From: Limonium bicolor
Lineage: Eukaryota > Streptophyta > Magnoliopsida > Caryophyllales > Plumbaginaceae
Length of the DNA stretch: 64,000 bases
Reading direction: 5' to 3'
Assembly: GCA_023374045.1 (NCBI GenBank)
Contig: CM041776.1
Coordinates: forward strand, 123,471,733-123,535,732
The notes under the pieces are model-generated. The model was not told the origin of the DNA and ran no database searches. It was given only the letters and a program-made list of their open reading frames with translations. Made by a program: the position numbers and the translations under genes. This document shows, piece after piece, positions 9,064-21,115 of the stretch (position 1 is the stretch's first letter; each line of letters starts with the position of its first letter).

Positions 9064-9473
9064 CCAAACCTCATTCAAATCAAGTCCAAAATCCATTTCA
9101 AAATCTCATTCAAACTCCAAAGAAAATCCTAAAACATTCATCTTTTTCTTGAATCTCAAGCAGTCTTTTTATTCAAATTTCATCAAGCTTTCAAAAGAAA
9201 CCATTTCATGAAATTTTAAAGGAAAAACACTTCTCACATCACAAAAAACTCTTCTCAAATGTAGAATGTTCTTCTCATATATACAGAAAGTTTTCTCCTA
9301 AAAACATTTCTCAAAATCAGTGTTTCTTCATCGAGAATTCCGAACAACTTCAAAGGTTTTCCAACTCAGTTTTCAAACTTAAAAATAAACCGTATTTGGG
9401 GAACATGAAATGTCTAACACTTTCAAAACATTTTCTCCTAGTTAGACATCACCTGTCTCCTCAAAATATAATT

Positions 9474-9635
9474 CGAGGCAGGGCACTGGGGCAGTAACAT
9501 CCCTTGTCGCAGTCTGGATTTCTTTAGGCGGGGCATTAGCATGGCAAACCTCCCCTAATTGCAGCCGAGATTTTTACAAGGCGGGGTGCTAGGGATGTAG
9601 TTGCCTTCCTAGTTACAGCCGGGATTTTAGAATCG
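9474..9635. repeat. Three tandem ~53-bp GC-rich units
   Basis: Units begin with GAGGCAGGGCACTGG, GGCGGGGCATTAGC and AAGGCGGGGTGCTAGG and end in GCAGTCTGGATTT, GCAGCCGAGATTT and ACAGCCGGGATTTT. They are diverged by roughly a quarter but aligned along their full length. They stand out as GC-rich in AT-rich surroundings. Confidence 0.7.
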
Positions 9636-9640
9636 TCTAA

Positions 9641-9783
9641 CATGCCTGGTTTATTGACATTAAAGCTAGTGAATAGAATACGCAATTGCCAACTAAAGAA
9701 AGCATGTGCAGCATTTACTCAAGCTGTATTGAGTGAAAACTGTTACAGTTCAGCAGAGAATGCAAAAACATACTAAATTATTT
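9641..9783 (+). repeat. Paralogous ~140-bp block, copy 1 (copy 2 at 34719)
   Basis: ATTGACATTAAAGCTAGTGA through ACATACTAAATT matches 34719-34862 with scattered substitutions and small indels. In copy 1 the sequence runs on uninterrupted after AAATT, which gives an empty-site comparison for the LTR that interrupts copy 2. Confidence 0.8.
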
Positions 9784-11645
9784 TAGAACAAATTATAAAA
9801 TGCACGGTCAAATGACCAACGTAACACAGTGCATAAAAACTGACCATAATTAATTCGAGTCAATTATTCAATAGTATATGCTTCGTTTTGGTAGTTTAAA
9901 CAGAAGCAACAAGAAGCTTGAGGACTACTGTGTAACAGCTTAAGAATGCTGCAGTATGATGTTTTAAAAGATACATTTAACAGCAACGTGAAGTAGCATA
10001 ATCAAAAGACTAAAAGCTACTGGAAACATGCATTATTCAGAAGGCTAAACGTTGCTGGAAACTTACTAATTAGAAGTATACCTTAAGGTTTATCCAATGC
10101 AAACTCAATAAATGAGATAAGATCATTCTCATTGGTGCACCGTTGATTTTCTGCTACTATGGAAAACCTGATTAAGACTTTTGGGTTACACAGGAAACCA
10201 CCAAGCACAAAAAAGGCTAACATCCCGGTAGTGATTATACATTGAAGCCTATTCAAATTATCATTTGCTCGAGTCTAGCTTTCTGCTAGTAAAGTTGAAA
10301 TGCAATCTATATTATCAATATAATATCAAAGGAACAAATTGATGGAAAACTAGCAAATAGAAAAAAATAGAAAGCTTAAGCATAACAGAAAATTGTTGCT
10401 GATGCTGTTAATTCTTGCTGATGCTGTTACACAAAATCTAAGATATTTTTTAAATAAAATAAATGTACTGTTGGTTCTTGTTCTTATTTTGAGATGCTTC
10501 TAAATTGCTTCTGATATCTTTGGTGCAGCATTTCTTCATCTCCTAACTCTTCTTGACAAATTTCTCTGAAGCTCCATCTTATCATCTTCTTCATAGTCGA
10601 AACAACAGTTTGGCAAAGGTTGGTGCCCTTCCTTCTCTTGTTTTTTCCTTATGGTTGCAATCTTTCAAAGTGGTGTGCGGTTTGGAGAAAAGACAATGAG
10701 GATAGAGAATGATAGTGATGTCTTTTTCTACATGAAGCAAGTGTTGTTGTTATGGTATATGATTGATTGATATTATTTATCAGTTTGTCATATTATTATT
10801 ACTAATGCCTACATATATGGTAGAATCAAGTATTATTTACTTAAATAGTTAGTTTTCCAGCAGCATTGCCATTATTCTTACAATCTGAATCAGATAAAAA
10901 AATGTCATTCTCCCGGTTTTTGCTCCTAATTGTTGCTGATGTTGTTACACTAAATCTAAGATATTTTTTTAGATCAAAAGAATTTCTACCATTGGTTCTT
11001 GTTCCTAATTTCAGCTGCTTCTAGATTGCTTCTAATATCTTTGCTGCAGTGTTCTTCATCTCCCAACTCTTCTTGATAAATATCGCTGAAGCTACATCTT
11101 ATCATCCTTTCCACAGTCGAAGCAACAATTTCTCAAAGGTTGGTGCTCTCCGGTCTCTTTTTTTTTCATTAAGGTTGCACCTGTATGACTAAAAATTATT
11201 GATAAATTTCATGTATATTATGTCCATATAATCGTATCTGATGTGGATTTAACTAGCCTTACTTAATGACTAAGTTAACCACTTTGAAAGATTGCCTCAC
11301 TTGGGTTATATTATTTACAGTTTAGATTATTTTGATCTCATTGTTAATTGCTGGTGAGATGAACTATATTGGGTATGCTTGTATACTATGTTCGACTTGT
11401 CTGTGATTAACCCCTTCAAAAAGATGATGAACAACCCATAATTCATTGCTTAGTTATCAACCATCTAAATCTATAATCTACAACATGCCTTGTTACTTTT
11501 TGTTCTTTGTTTTCCTTTTCTTAATCATTCGAACATATGCATGTGTTGCCTCTCTTCCTTGTTCCCATCTTCAATCTTCATTCTCTTCTTGTATATGTAG
11601 AGATAAACCACTGCTGCTGCAGCATTTCGCTCACCAGATTGAAGA
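9784..11645. other. AT-rich intergenic DNA with a 518-bp-spaced direct repeat
   Basis: No gene seen. A block at 10415-10640 (TTGCTGATGCTGTTACAC through CAAAGGTTGGTGC) is repeated at 10933-11158 at about 80 percent similarity by eye. Near the right edge, TGTAG|AGATAAACCACTGCTGC at about 11598 resembles a splice acceptor and exon start; similar AGATAAA-plus-CTGCTG phrases recur at about 25760 and 25797, on the other side of element A. Confidence 0.55.
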
Positions 11646-11650
11646 CGGGA
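11646..11650. other. Target-site duplication CGGGA (element A, left)
   Basis: CGGGA at 11646-11650 is repeated at 25656-25660, exactly outside the two 4.5-kb LTRs. Confidence 0.93.
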
Positions 11651-14600
11651 TGTAACACCCCGTCCAACAACAAACCCGTAATAACAATCTGCAGCGGAAA
11701 CTCAACTCATCACATTACTTATTCCAATGGTGTTACACGCCCTTAACCACCCACGTGGCTAACAAGGCTAATACATATACATTGTACCGGTCTGATGGGC
11801 TAAATTCCCGAGCAACTATACATTATTAACCCTTTCCATTTACAACAACAACAACAACATACACCTTTTAACTATACCGAGTATTTACAAACTACTGCCG
11901 ATAACAATTTCGGTCTTACTACGCCTACCATACTCACGCCATTTAAATGGCTACCCATGTATAAACATCTGCCCCGTCCTACTCTCGAACGTTTTCCAGC
12001 TCCCTGTACCTGAAATAGAAAAGGAGAGAAAGGGTGGCCCCCAAGGGGCTCAGCACCTTTGCTGGTATGGTAATCCCGCAGCCCACATGCTACCGGGCCA
12101 CGCACAACTAATTGTCGTCTTAGCATGCAGTTGATTATATTTAAATCATGCATACAAACCATAGACATGCAACACATAACATTTCGCCTCAACGGGCTCA
12201 ACCTATAACCAACACATCCACACTTAACCAACCATCCAATGATTCCTTAACCCTAGAGTGGCTCTCCTCTAGAACGGAGCTACTTCCTTAGCAACGACAT
12301 GTACCCATTAATCGGGTTATCCTTAAATGCCTCTTGTCGCAAACTGGGATTCGTTTCCATGAATCCCCACACATTCCATATCATACAACATATCTCATTC
12401 TCACATAATAAAACATAACAACACCTTTCTTGTTTCAACGTACATATGATGACGTCGCATCCATTTAAAACATCGAATATATATATATATACCATAGCAT
12501 AGCAAGGGAATTTGCATAGCACCATAACATTACATAACACCAAAAATCGGTTCTCACAAGGAACCTTCCATCATAGTTAGTATACCATGTGAGCCTAGGG
12601 ATTTTTGCCAATCCCATGTTAAGCTCGTTACCATCCTCGCTACCGTCCGGTTATATAGAACGGTTAACTTATACCCAAGGTGTGTCGGATATAGTGATCC
12701 CAACACCGAAAAACATACGTATGCCCCTGTGGCCCGACGTGAGTCAGTAACTAGCTTTGGATAAGCTAAGGGAAGGTAGAAACCAAATTGGAATACCACC
12801 TATACATACACCAAGAGAGCCGAACCGGATAAGATAACGACTCCCGTCCATCACACGCGTGGCCGGAACAACCGGACTCCTCACCCCCCATTAGTACATA
12901 TACACTTATAAATAAGTAGTTAGGGATCCATTATGGAGCCTACCACATCCACACACCATACGGTATCATAACCGAGTTAAGCACAAGGGAGGTTCACACA
13001 CTTGCATACAACAGCAATATCCAACTAACTCACACATAGCCGTGGTTAGCACGTTCCCAAGGTTTGGGCCGTCAACTCCGAATACCGATCACTCATGTGT
13101 TCCTAGTTTTGGTTAGCTAAGGTTTAACACATACTTGAGGTTAAATGGTATCGGAGACCAAATTCGCCACATAAATGAATTACTATAAACTCATTACATG
13201 TTTTAATCTTACAAGGTGGCAAACACTCAAGAAAACATATGGCATACAAGCCGGTGTAATCCGGTAGGACGCAGGTTGCAAGAAAACCATACCTGTCACC
13301 GGAGTCCACTTATCCTGTCCATTTATGTACCTCGAGCAATTCTCGAACAACTGTTGACATGACATGTTCTTTTATTAACATTGGGGTAACATGTTTGTTT
13401 AAAGTCTAATGCTTATAACTTTCCCCGTTAACTTGGTTAAATAACTTTACATTTTTAACACGTTTTACTCTCGCATCTTAATACAACCTTTAGCCCACTT
13501 TATTGTCATTAAAACTCACCTAGCATGTCCTTAACATCCTCATAACATCATTACCTACCAATCCCCATCATCACATACGATTTCATAACCTTAAACCATG
13601 TTTTTGGTCCGACCGACCCACCGTCCGACCCACAGCTGGGTCGGTCCATTACAGAACCCTTTTACTTCCTTATAATCATGCCCGTCCGACCCACGTCCGA
13701 CTCACTCGACTGGGTCGGACCATGTGCGAACATTTTCTTCCTTTGAAACTTGACCGACCGACCCATGTCCGACCCACCCTTTTGGGTCGGACCATTACCG
13801 AACACATTCCTAACATCTAACAGAGGCTCGACCGACCCAAAACTGGGTCGGACCCCTGGGTCGGTCGCCTTCTGAACTTACCCAAACTTTGCCAATTCTT
13901 CACCAAACTTCTCCTAAGGCCTCTTAATGTGTTCTAACATCATTTGGCACTTTAACAACCTTAAGATATCCTTATACACTCACAAAACTCTTTTCTCTAA
14001 TTCCTTAAACCTTTACTTATATCTTCACAAAATTCCTAACACTTACAATGTTTTCTCCTTATTATTTCTAGGTGGCATTTCACCTATAATGACCACAAGA
14101 CCAAGGTGTTTCCTCTATACCTTAACATCATCTCTCAACTTCTTTTCTTACTAACTAAATCTTCTCTTTCACAACTCCTTAAATTCCTTTCTCAAAACCT
14201 TATCTATACCTTATTCCCACCTTGCACATCACTCTAAATCACCTTAATACATGTTTTCTTCTCAAGTAAACATTCATTCACCTTTAACCCTTCCTAGTTC
14301 ACCAAAACTCACTTACCACACTTAGAACTTCTTACACATTTCCCAAATTTGGCCATAGCTTCTCTAGTATATACCCACATCCAACCACTTAGGTTTTCAC
14401 CTTACTTCATTAAAGAACACCTAAAATCCATCAAACACATTTTATACACAAACTTCACACATTTAGCACTACATCACCATATAGTGCATAACTTAAATTG
14501 CTTGGCACTTAGGCCCTTAAATGCATGGCTCTTAGGCCCTTAAATTGCATAATCCTTAAACACTGAATTTCCCACATAATAATGCCTTTGACCTGCAAAT

Positions 14601-16192
14601 ACACCCAACAATACATATTCCTTTAATAAACTCCTTGAGAGCATTTTACTAGCTCATTCACCATTGGCTCCTTAGGTATTTTAACAAGCATTATAAGCTT
14701 ATTCCTCCTAAGGCATTAAACAACATTAGGTTAGTATATTTACCTCTTTCCAAGCAAACTTCTTTCTTGTTTCCTTATAAAACCGGTGGGGTATTTGATA
14801 CCTTGTCAACTAATAAACAATGTATAATCATTAAAATGAGTATACAAGCTTAATGCTTCATCTCATTGTAAACCCTAGGTTTACATATATTATCTTAAGG
14901 TATTAAGATGATTGTTTTACCTTGGAATGGAAAGAGAGCTTGAATATATATCAAGAGAGGACTCCACCAAGTCCTTGAAAGATTCAAATGGAGCTAGAAC
15001 AAAGCAACAATGAACACCATTAATGGTGAATTTTCGGACAACACAAAGCATGAAGGAAACTTGGTTTTTCTTTGAGTTTCCTTACCTTGAAGCAAAGGAG
15101 AGTAATAATGTGTAGAAATACAAGCTCAAACTCCATCAATGGTGATTCTCCATGGCACCAAAATTGAGCTCTTGAAGATTTGAAAAGGTAGAAGTGTAGA
15201 GCTTGACCTAACTAAGACAAATATGGTCTTAGAATTTGATTTGGGCATGGATGGATTGGATTTGGCAAGGAAATGAAGATGGAGAAGAGAGGTACTATTG
15301 CAAACCGTGAGAGAATGAAGAAGAGAGGTTAGTGGTGGTGTTGGAACCGGGGAAATGAAGGAAAGGAAGGGAGAATGAAGATAGAACTTACTTTTGAAGA
15401 TATTTATGTAAAGTAAATAGTAACTATATTAGTCATCTTTATTTACTTCACAAAATAACAAGAGAGTGGTGAGTCACCACACCTTAGAAACCGGCCCCCT
15501 TATAATTATGAGGGTAATATAGTCTTTGTTTGTCAATTTAATTACTTAATACAACATATGTTATAAACTAGCTTGTAAAGTTACTATTCACAAACTAAGG
15601 CACATAGAAGTGAAATTTTTGATTTCCCACTAATATGGCCACCCAAATTGATACTATATAGTACACATGTTAATTAAAGAGTAATGATGGACATTTAGCC
15701 ATTCAAAACTCATTTACAAGACAATTTTTCAAAACGTGCTTTAAGACTCCTTAAGCACATTTGTGTTTTAACTTGTTTTCAAGCTTGGTTTTCTTTGGTA
15801 ATTGATTTAATATGTTCCTTAACATATAAATAAGGCATAGTATGACCATAGGCCTTATACACATTTATCCCAAGCTTAGAGCACATTTTAGCCCATATTG
15901 ACCTTAAGGTATTTATTTGTGTTTTGTTTGGTTTCATTGTCTAACAAAGTTTCCTAAGGACTTAATTAGCCTTATAAAATCATAAATAAGCATTATCAAG
16001 TCTTGGTAGGCTCTTTGGGTCCTAGCCAAGCTCACTTCAAGCTTAGAGCATGTTTTTGCTCAAACCGTGTCTTAATGCTTTATTGCATTTTACTATGGTT
16101 TAAATCGTACACTGATGTTCCTAAGGCACTTTTTAGCCTTTAAATACCACAGTTTAACATTTAAACAACATACCAAAGTTTGGGGTATTTCA
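11651..16192 (-). repeat. Element A left LTR (3' LTR in element orientation)
   Basis: 4,542 bp, plus-strand start TGTAACACCCCGTCC and end TTTGGGGTATTTCA. It contains a conserved CAG|GTA (minus) at 12006-12012, a hairpin trio at about 12038-12115, a palindromic GTCGG array at 13603-13875, and a near-perfect inverted repeat around GTGCTTTAAG at about 15737. Short open frames in it are also seen in the right LTR simply because the LTRs are copies. Confidence 0.93.
13603..13875. repeat. Palindromic GTCGG array in element A LTR
   Basis: Four or five irregular units pair GACCGACCCA-type arms with TGGGTCGGTC-type arms separated by short loops, spaced about 65-75 bp. The second LTR has the same array at 23071-23335. 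Elements C and D carry arrays of different sequence at the equivalent position. Confidence 0.8.
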
Positions 16193-19100
16193 ATCTACCC
16201 CCCTTAAAAGAACTTCGTCCTCGAAGTTCACATTTCCTCGCATCATTGGATTAGAATACGGGAATTACTTATAGCCATAAAACTTCCATTACCAAACCAC
16301 CCTTTACATCCAACCTCGGACTTAATGGTCCGGCAACATATCCACATTATACATAAAATATCATACTCACATGGTAACCTCGGACTTAATGGTCCGGGTA
16401 CCTTCACCACACTCGCACTTACATAATATCCCTCATACTCTTAGGTCTGGGTGACATAACCACATTTGGACTCGTAGGCCCGGGTAACACAACACATTTA
16501 GACTCATAGGTCTTGATAGCATACACCTTAGGAGATCAAAGTCAGAATAACCTTTATCACACATACCAAACAAACATGTCATAGCATGTATATCAAACAG
16601 AAATACCTTTTCCATCTCTCCATGGGCTCAAGTCCCATGTGAGTACATATACATTGTGATCCCGCAGAACCCGGTCGCGATGGACACCTTCCGGTCCCCG
16701 TTCCTTTGGGAGGTCAAAACATTCACTCAACTTTCAACATATGTACTTCTCATGTCCCGGTCCGAAGACAAGGCTCATACGTCCTCAGCTCGTGAGCAAG
16801 TACTACAAAAAATAGTCTTTACTGGTTAAGTATAGGAAGATCTTTTATTCAAAATATTAATCGATTGTTGAAAACACCAATTGAAAATTCTTTTGAAACA
16901 CCATACAACTCCAAGTCCAATTTATGCTCCTGTATTTTTCTAACATGGTTGTTTGTGACCACTTACAGGAGCTTCAAGAGTCACCAACCCTGATGTGATC
17001 AGCATCAGTGTTGAACATATTTCCACCCCAATTTGTGTTCGGCTTCCCTTGATCTCATGATAATCAAGTTTTCACCTCCCACTTCGTTTCAACCAACAAT
17101 TGATTCAAGCATATTCCATTTTCTATCTTTGAATCCTTTAGTCTAATCATAACATCTCCAAGGGATAGAACCGTCTATGAATCATCATCCAAATCCAACT
17201 TAATTCAAGTTACCTAGGGAATTTATTCTCACTAGGTTCTATGTCGGTCTCATACCCCTTCATAAATCACAACATTGTATATATATACATATATCTTTTA
17301 TCAAAATACAATACATGGTTTTACATTATGTACCGTCGGGGTTTTAGTTCCCCGGGAGTTTTCTTTACTCCCTTCCACTTGTACTCTCACACACCACTGT
17401 TAACAAAATGACACACTTCCACACATGGTATCATCTTTTGTGCGCAATTACCACAATTTAACCACAAATAAATGCGTATGTTTATATAACACACGCGCCA
17501 CCCATCATAACAAATCATTTTGTGCTATGCACAACTCAATTCACGTACACTTGTACGGTAAAACACACTAAGTGGTTGTGCGCTCTACCCCCCTTAAAAG
17601 GGATTACGCCCACGTAATCAATCACTGAGCATTAGCTAAATGTTCTGCCGTCGTGAAGTGTTTTAACTTCCCACGCGGTCTATTACACAATGGATTCTGA
17701 TTAGAGGATCTTAACCATATTAGCGGTTTAGTCCCTAACCAAGAATTCGCATTGGAGTTCTAATTCATAACCGGTTTCGGTCCTGGCCTGTGAGGCTCTT
17801 AGGAACTGATAACTAGCCACCCATTCATATTTACAATATATATCCGGTACCTGACGCATGGGCTCACTGGCCTCTGTTGCGCAACCCTGATAATTATAGC
17901 TAGTTTGCCCCATTCGTTATGTTACTATATGTACATCTCCAATGTATTACCCTTATCTTGGGAAGAATGGTTCTCAACCGACGCATGGTATCTCTTACCC
18001 TGAGCGAATTCGGTGAGTTTCACAATTTCCCATCCACTTCTCCAATAGCTTACCGCGTAAACTACTATGTAATTCACAATGATGACTTACTTCTACCGAC
18101 TTACTGTCGGTTGAGATTGAGCTACTACCTAATGTGTAGTGCTCTCTCAGTTATTTCCCACACCTGGGGTATATCTCATACCGACTTTGGTATTTAGTGT
18201 TACTGTAGTTATTTACTGTTAATCATGTCTCCACCCTTGGTTTTGTACATGTATTCCGTTCATTCCTGCAGCCTTGCATTATCTATGCATCGGCCTATAG
18301 CATTTTCCTCCATAATTACCATGCTTCTGATTATAGCTATCCACTTGATCATTATGCGACAAGTGCAATACCAAAACACTCAGTCAACAGAGTGCAGAGG
18401 GTAACTCTTGACAGTAAATCTCTCATGCGATTGCGATAGGAATTTACACTGTGTGTTTTATCGAAATTCTTATCACCTAACACTTGCCACCAGCTTACTG
18501 CTTGGTTCGTTTGCTATCACTTACTGTTGTATCTCCACTGGGGTTAACTCATAACTCTGCTCACTCCCATTTTATCATTTAACAATACTCACACAACGGT
18601 CGCTTATTGCGCACCATATCCTTACTCATTATACAACATCAACTTATACTGCATCCGCTATTATATTAGCTTCCGCAATTACACTGGGTTTATCTGGCCA
18701 CTTATTTGGCTGATTTTTGAATAAACTACTATTTTTCTTGAGCCTTTATGTTTCTTTGAGCGTTGTTCGCTACACGTTTAGCTTCACACACCTATGGTGA
18801 TTGCTATCAGACTTACTACTCTTCCTGTGTACACAACTGGTACGAGCACTTCTTTTCGTATTATTTTATTCAAATCCTCCTGGGTAATAACAACGTGGTC
18901 CATCCTCCACATACTTCTTGAACTAGATTCACACAACTACGCTCCTGCGGTCCCACAATATCGAGAGGTATCCCCACTCTTAATGCAGTGGTTCGTTTAC
19001 CACTCTATTCACTTATACAGCATAAACTTCTACCATCAATCGAATTTATATAACATATCCTGCTTATGGCTTATAAGCCTTATTTGCCTTGAGCGCTCAT

Positions 19101-21115
19101 TGTAGGCTGTCCACACACATGTACTCTCTGTACAATATTACAAGGTCGTTGCATCACGTTCCTTCACGGGATGCCCCTTAGGTTTGTCAGTCCGTCTCTG
19201 ACAACTTATGTCTAAACTGGGTGTTAATTTCAACCCTTGTTTTCTGTCATGTATTTCGTTCAACAATTGTTGATGCGAACACCCTTCAAGGATATCTCCT
19301 GGGTGTTGTTAAGTTATGCCTTTACATCTGGTTCACAGTTATGGTACATTCAGTTAGTCACGCCTTTTGCGTTCTTAACTGGTTATTATCTTCTTCTGTG
19401 AAGATCAACACTTCCTGGTAGTGTAGGTACTCATTCTGGGAGTTTCATCCTGTTCATTGCACATTAGTGTGTCCACATTAGGCATCTGCTTGCCATGTAC
19501 AGGCTGGGTCACCGTTCCAGCTATATGTTTATCCCTGAGGATCCTTAAGACGTATACGATTCTTTACATTACAGTTAGTGCACTTTGCACCTCCTGACTC
19601 TTAAACATTTCCTTGAAAGGAATTCACTAATTCCTTTAATCTCGTTAACTTAACTGAGTTCCTTAACTTCAACCATTCCTTGCAATCTCTAGCTCTCGTT
19701 TGATTTATACTGCTGACCGTAGACGGAGTCGACTACTTCCCGTGTTTCGGACTCTACTCGTATACATATATGGGGTATCATACTGATACATTACTACTTA
19801 CCCACTAACCTATAAGTAGGTCTGTCAGGCCCACATGCTCCTATCGGAGTGCGGTCGTCCCACAACACAGTTGGTACACTTGTAGTGTCCGTCAACGCCT
19901 AGGTGAAGTATTCTGTTGTCAACTCCCTTATATTGTCCCGTGACAATATTCATTCCTTACTTCCCGAACTTAATCGAGGGAAGGTTTATCCACTGTTGTA
20001 TCCTTGTCAATTGCTCCTGGTTTCACTGGTCTGGTTTAAAAGAAGGTTGGAAAGAAGTGTTGGTTTGAAAGGAAATCTGGTTTAAAAAGAAAAAAGTTTG
20101 TATAAATCTGGGTCGAAAGAAAAGTTTTCATGGTTTCTCAACATCTTCTTACCTTAACCAAGTCTAGCTTCTTGCTGACTGGTGTACTTCCAATTACAAA
20201 GGTCAGGCTGTTAAGCCCTTCCATGGTTATAATGTTCACACTTACTTCGTGGTACTTTACTAAGTACTCTGTAGTGGTTAAATTTTCCCGAATAGCCCTG
20301 TTATAGCAGCACTTGCTATGGCAAGTGCGCCATGCTAACTGGCTATCGGTTTAACACATACCGGTTGTGGTATTATTTTTACCCATACTGTCATCAGTGG
20401 CCTTGTTGGCCCTCACTGATCTTACTGTCTTGATAATAATTCTCTAGGTGACTTCTCACTGTCTTCACCTAATAATCATTAACTAGGGTGTTTCCCATTC
20501 TGGGAGACCCCTTTTTCTTAGTATTGTATTCTCTTGTAGCCCATTCCACGTATTTGGGCACTACATTGTAGTCCCCTTGCCGGTTGGTACACCGTGGGTG
20601 TGTTATTTATTAACTGTGGTCCCGTAGACACTCGTCTCGGGTTTCACTAATCCACTTCTTGCCTGTTGCACGGTAGGTGCGTTGCAAGCTGGTCATTCTC
20701 GACTGTTCTGCATGTCGACCCAGGTTGCCGGAAATTCTATTCTCTTATACAAGTTCCTTCATTCATTGCTATGAATGCGGTTAACACTGTTTGATGGGAA
20801 CCGTCTCCGGGATTCCAGTTTTCGGGATCTACCGTATGACAGGTTCCCCGTACCCTAAAGGTATTTAGTAACAGCCAGATGGGTATTCCCGAGTAGAGTG
20901 GACTTCCATCTCTCTGGCGTTCTTTCCCAAGTTATAAAACAGGATTGTGGAGGGTGGGGTGGATATTGTAGGTTTCCAGTATTCTGGTAGTTCCTATCTA
21001 GCGTATCTCTCACGCTATCACTCAACCCTTAACCCAAAGTACTTAAATCCTAACCGGTATTTCCTAAGCTCGGTAATTCAGTCATCAGAGCGATACTTCG
21101 CTCTGATACCACTTT
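16193..21115 (-). other. Element A internal region: non-coding hairpin chain
   Basis: From the left: purine tract on minus (complement of ACCCCCCTTAAAAG, 16197-16210), a 1.4-kb segment, a second purine-tract-like box at 17586-17602 followed by a 6-bp hairpin (17602-17619), then 3.5 kb with many perfect hairpins. Examples: 19616-19637 (9-bp stem, loop CACT), 19876-19888, 19930-19949 (8-bp stem, loop CCGT), 20309-20328 (8-bp stem), 20358-20373, 20621-20641, and 21084-21107 (10-bp stem). No gag, protease, integrase or RT motif was found in any frame. Several hairpins have counterparts in element D with changed stems. Confidence 0.75.
21098..21111 (-). other. Primer-binding site of element A, tRNA-iMet type
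   Basis: On minus, TGGTATCAGAGCGA is four bases from the LTR end at 21116, a perfect match to the plant iMet primer site. Ten of its bases lie in one arm of a perfect 10-bp hairpin (21084-21107, loop TACT). Confidence 0.93.

Noticed and set aside
11872..12231. 119-residue minus-strand frame repeated at 21332-21691
   Set aside because: Lies in the element A LTR over the CAG|GTA and hairpin module; identical because LTRs are copies; no domain and probably untranslated leader.
21098..21111. tRNA-like sequence matching initiator tRNA-Met
   Set aside because: Only the 3' acceptor complement is present, adjacent to an LTR; it is a primer-binding site, not a tRNA gene. Same for 54901-54914 and 1403-1416.
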